The notes under the pieces are model-generated. The model did not search any database. It was given only the letters and a program-made list of their open reading frames with translations, and was not told the origin of the DNA. A stretch of 64,000 nucleotides of DNA. Source: Formicarius rufipectus (Eukaryota; Chordata; Aves; Passeriformes; Formicariidae). The first letter of the stretch is position 1; each line of letters opens with the position of its first letter. The stretch covers positions 450,247 to 514,246 of the forward strand of contig VXAU01000307.1 of the NCBI GenBank assembly GCA_013399695.1. Direction: 5' to 3'. Below are positions 62,441 through 64,000 of the stretch, one piece after another. Both the position numbers and the translations under genes were made by a program.

Positions 62441-64000
62441 TCTAAGCCAGGCTGATATACTGATCATCTTATTTGCACTAAATCAGATTTTTATTCTAAC
62501 TGCCTAAAAACTGAATGTAAGCAAACACTCAAGATGATCTGAGGAACCAGAGAAAAATAATTCACGTCTGTCAAAACCCATTTGAGAGGATACTAATTGA
62601 TGTGCATATCCATATTCCACTAATCCACAAAAATAATTTCAGGCTCAATAATAAATGTATTTGCCTTACATTTCTTCCCAGGTTCCCTTCACAGTCTGAA
62701 GCCAAAGAAAATATGTCAGAGTTGCAAATGTTTTTGAGGAGGATACCCTGACACCTTTCCTGTTTGTACTCAAGGACAGGCCAGTAATCCACAGCAGGAC
62801 AAAGGACTGGGATTCAGGCCCTATGCCCCAGCACAGCTCACACTCCAGGAAAAAAAAGGAGTTGGCAACTGGATAATGAATTCAAGTTGGCTATAAGCAG
62901 CACTTCATCATCACGTTGCAGCAACAGAACCCTTTCTAGTAGTTAGCAGTATTTCTCAGAGCTAACCTCCATGGCCCTGATCCCGCAGAGGCTGCACATT
63001 CTTAAATTATTGTAATTGCATAATTCCATTGACTCTGATGGCATTGGAGGAGGATGGCTGCAAAGCTTATCCTCTGTATGCTTCAGACAACGTGCCAGAG
63101 CTCTTCTGAAAGGGAGTATTAAAATCTTATTAGATACATTTTGCTGTTTGAACAAACCTAGCATTAAGTAATAAAAGATATGCAAAACAGATGACCTGTG
63201 TCAATATGATATTGTATTTCTTGGTATTTTTTCGCTGGGAAAAAAAAAAAGAAACAACTTAACTGAAATTACTGCATAATGTTTACCTCTACTACTTTCA
63301 GAACATGTTCACTCAATTTACAAGGCTCAGCAAAACCATATTTCCTGCTTTCACACACAGTGTCAAGCTTGCTATGAAAATAAAACTGTCTTTAATTTGT
63401 CCTGCATCCCAGAACTAATCACTTCTTGCAAGCTGCCTCTTTGCTAGTACATTCACTAGGACAGTTCATCTTCAAAAGGAGTTTTCCTGAACTCAACTGC
63501 AAGCCAAAGAGGTTTAAAGCAAAAAGGGAACACACACGAGCATTAAAACATCACACAATGAGCATGCAATGCAAAAGGAAACCACAACGGTAAGAGTGGG
63601 AGAACATATTTCACATCACAAAGCACAGTTACCGCAGTAATCAATACACAGCACAGCCACAGCAGAATTATCAGATATTAGAAATGACAGATTACAATCC
63701 CAGGCTCAAAATTTATGCAACCTAATGCAGTACATATTAAAACAGGTATTGTACCTACTGTGTTTTGAGGGAAAAGCAACTGAAGAAACACTGGCATTAA
63801 ATCCCAGTTAAAGCTGCCTGGACAATGGGTGTTGTGGGCTTACTCCCTGTGGGATGGCAAAACACACTCTGTTTTCCTTTCCCTGTCCCGCACTTTAACC
63901 AGTGCTAGCTGTTCAGGAAGTGTAGGATGTGGTGTGCCTATGGATGTGACACGTCACCACCAGTGTCTTATACACATCCATGGAAGCTTGAAAACCGGAG

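Larger units (their letters stand above)
40833..64000 (-). other. DYM: Partial DYM intron upstream of the 34-codon exon
   Basis: At least 23 kb of intron upstream of the exon at 40832 on the minus strand. I looked for the preceding DYM exon (human sequence around the DKYLHTNCLAALANMSAQF block) and did not find it, so it lies beyond 64000. The stretch contains about a dozen CR1 fragments, including the longest ones. It is repeat-free between about 46450 and 48080, 56480 and 60230, and 62440 and 64000, apart from homopolymer runs. An exon-like open stretch lies at 49165-49314. Confidence 0.8.

Noticed and set aside
40833..64000. Search for the DYM exon preceding the 34-codon exon
   Set aside because: No match to the expected NCLAALANMS-type segment was seen; it is probably beyond the right edge, though a careful translated alignment would be decisive.
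1..64000. tRNA, snRNA, rRNA, CRISPR or LTR-retrovirus sequences
   Set aside because: None was recognised by eye on either strand; a covariance-model and repeat-library scan would be needed to exclude small or decayed examples.

Overview
The window is intron-rich vertebrate nuclear DNA, almost certainly from a bird. More than 30 fragments of CR1 LINEs are scattered on both strands. Several end in the avian CR1 3' signature: a 'tccaacc...aaccattctatgattct'-like tail on + copies, and its reverse complement at the low-coordinate end of - copies. There are no bacterial-style operons, tRNAs, rRNAs or CRISPR arrays. The GC-rich CR1 consensus resembles subfamilies of neoavian birds such as passerines, but I cannot fix the species.

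Only one protein-coding gene is supported: DYM (dymeclin) on the minus strand. Three consecutive internal coding exons lie at 40730-40832, 19254-19436 and 9773-9886, in transcription order. They join in frame into 133 complete codons matching roughly residues 488-620 of the ~669-residue vertebrate protein. All have GT-AG borders with phases that fit each other. The final exon (about 49 C-terminal residues) lies beyond the left edge, and the earlier exons lie beyond the right edge. The two complete introns are 21,293 bp and 9,367 bp. The left-hand intron is at least 9.8 kb and the right-hand one at least 23 kb within this window.

Layout: 1-9772 partial last intron; 9773-9886 penultimate exon; 9887-19253 intron; 19254-19436 exon; 19437-40729 large intron with a 344-bp G-free A/C tract at 23473-23816; 40730-40832 exon with a homopolymeric T tract at its acceptor; 40833-64000 partial intron with the longest CR1 remnants, including a young-beside-old pair at 55415-56475.

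Three CR1 sequence types recur: (a) one with 'ggttgtccatccctggcacagctgcccagg'-type sequence, (b) one with 'ctggcacaggttgggcagagaagctgtggctgcc'-type sequence, and (c) a rarer one at 45485 and 60235. No new multi-gene system is visible. The best leads are an exon-like island at 49165-49314, a bidirectionally open CpG-bearing stretch at 20640-20970, the A/C tract, and several unique AT-rich blocks that look like conserved non-coding elements. None of these can be confirmed without alignments.
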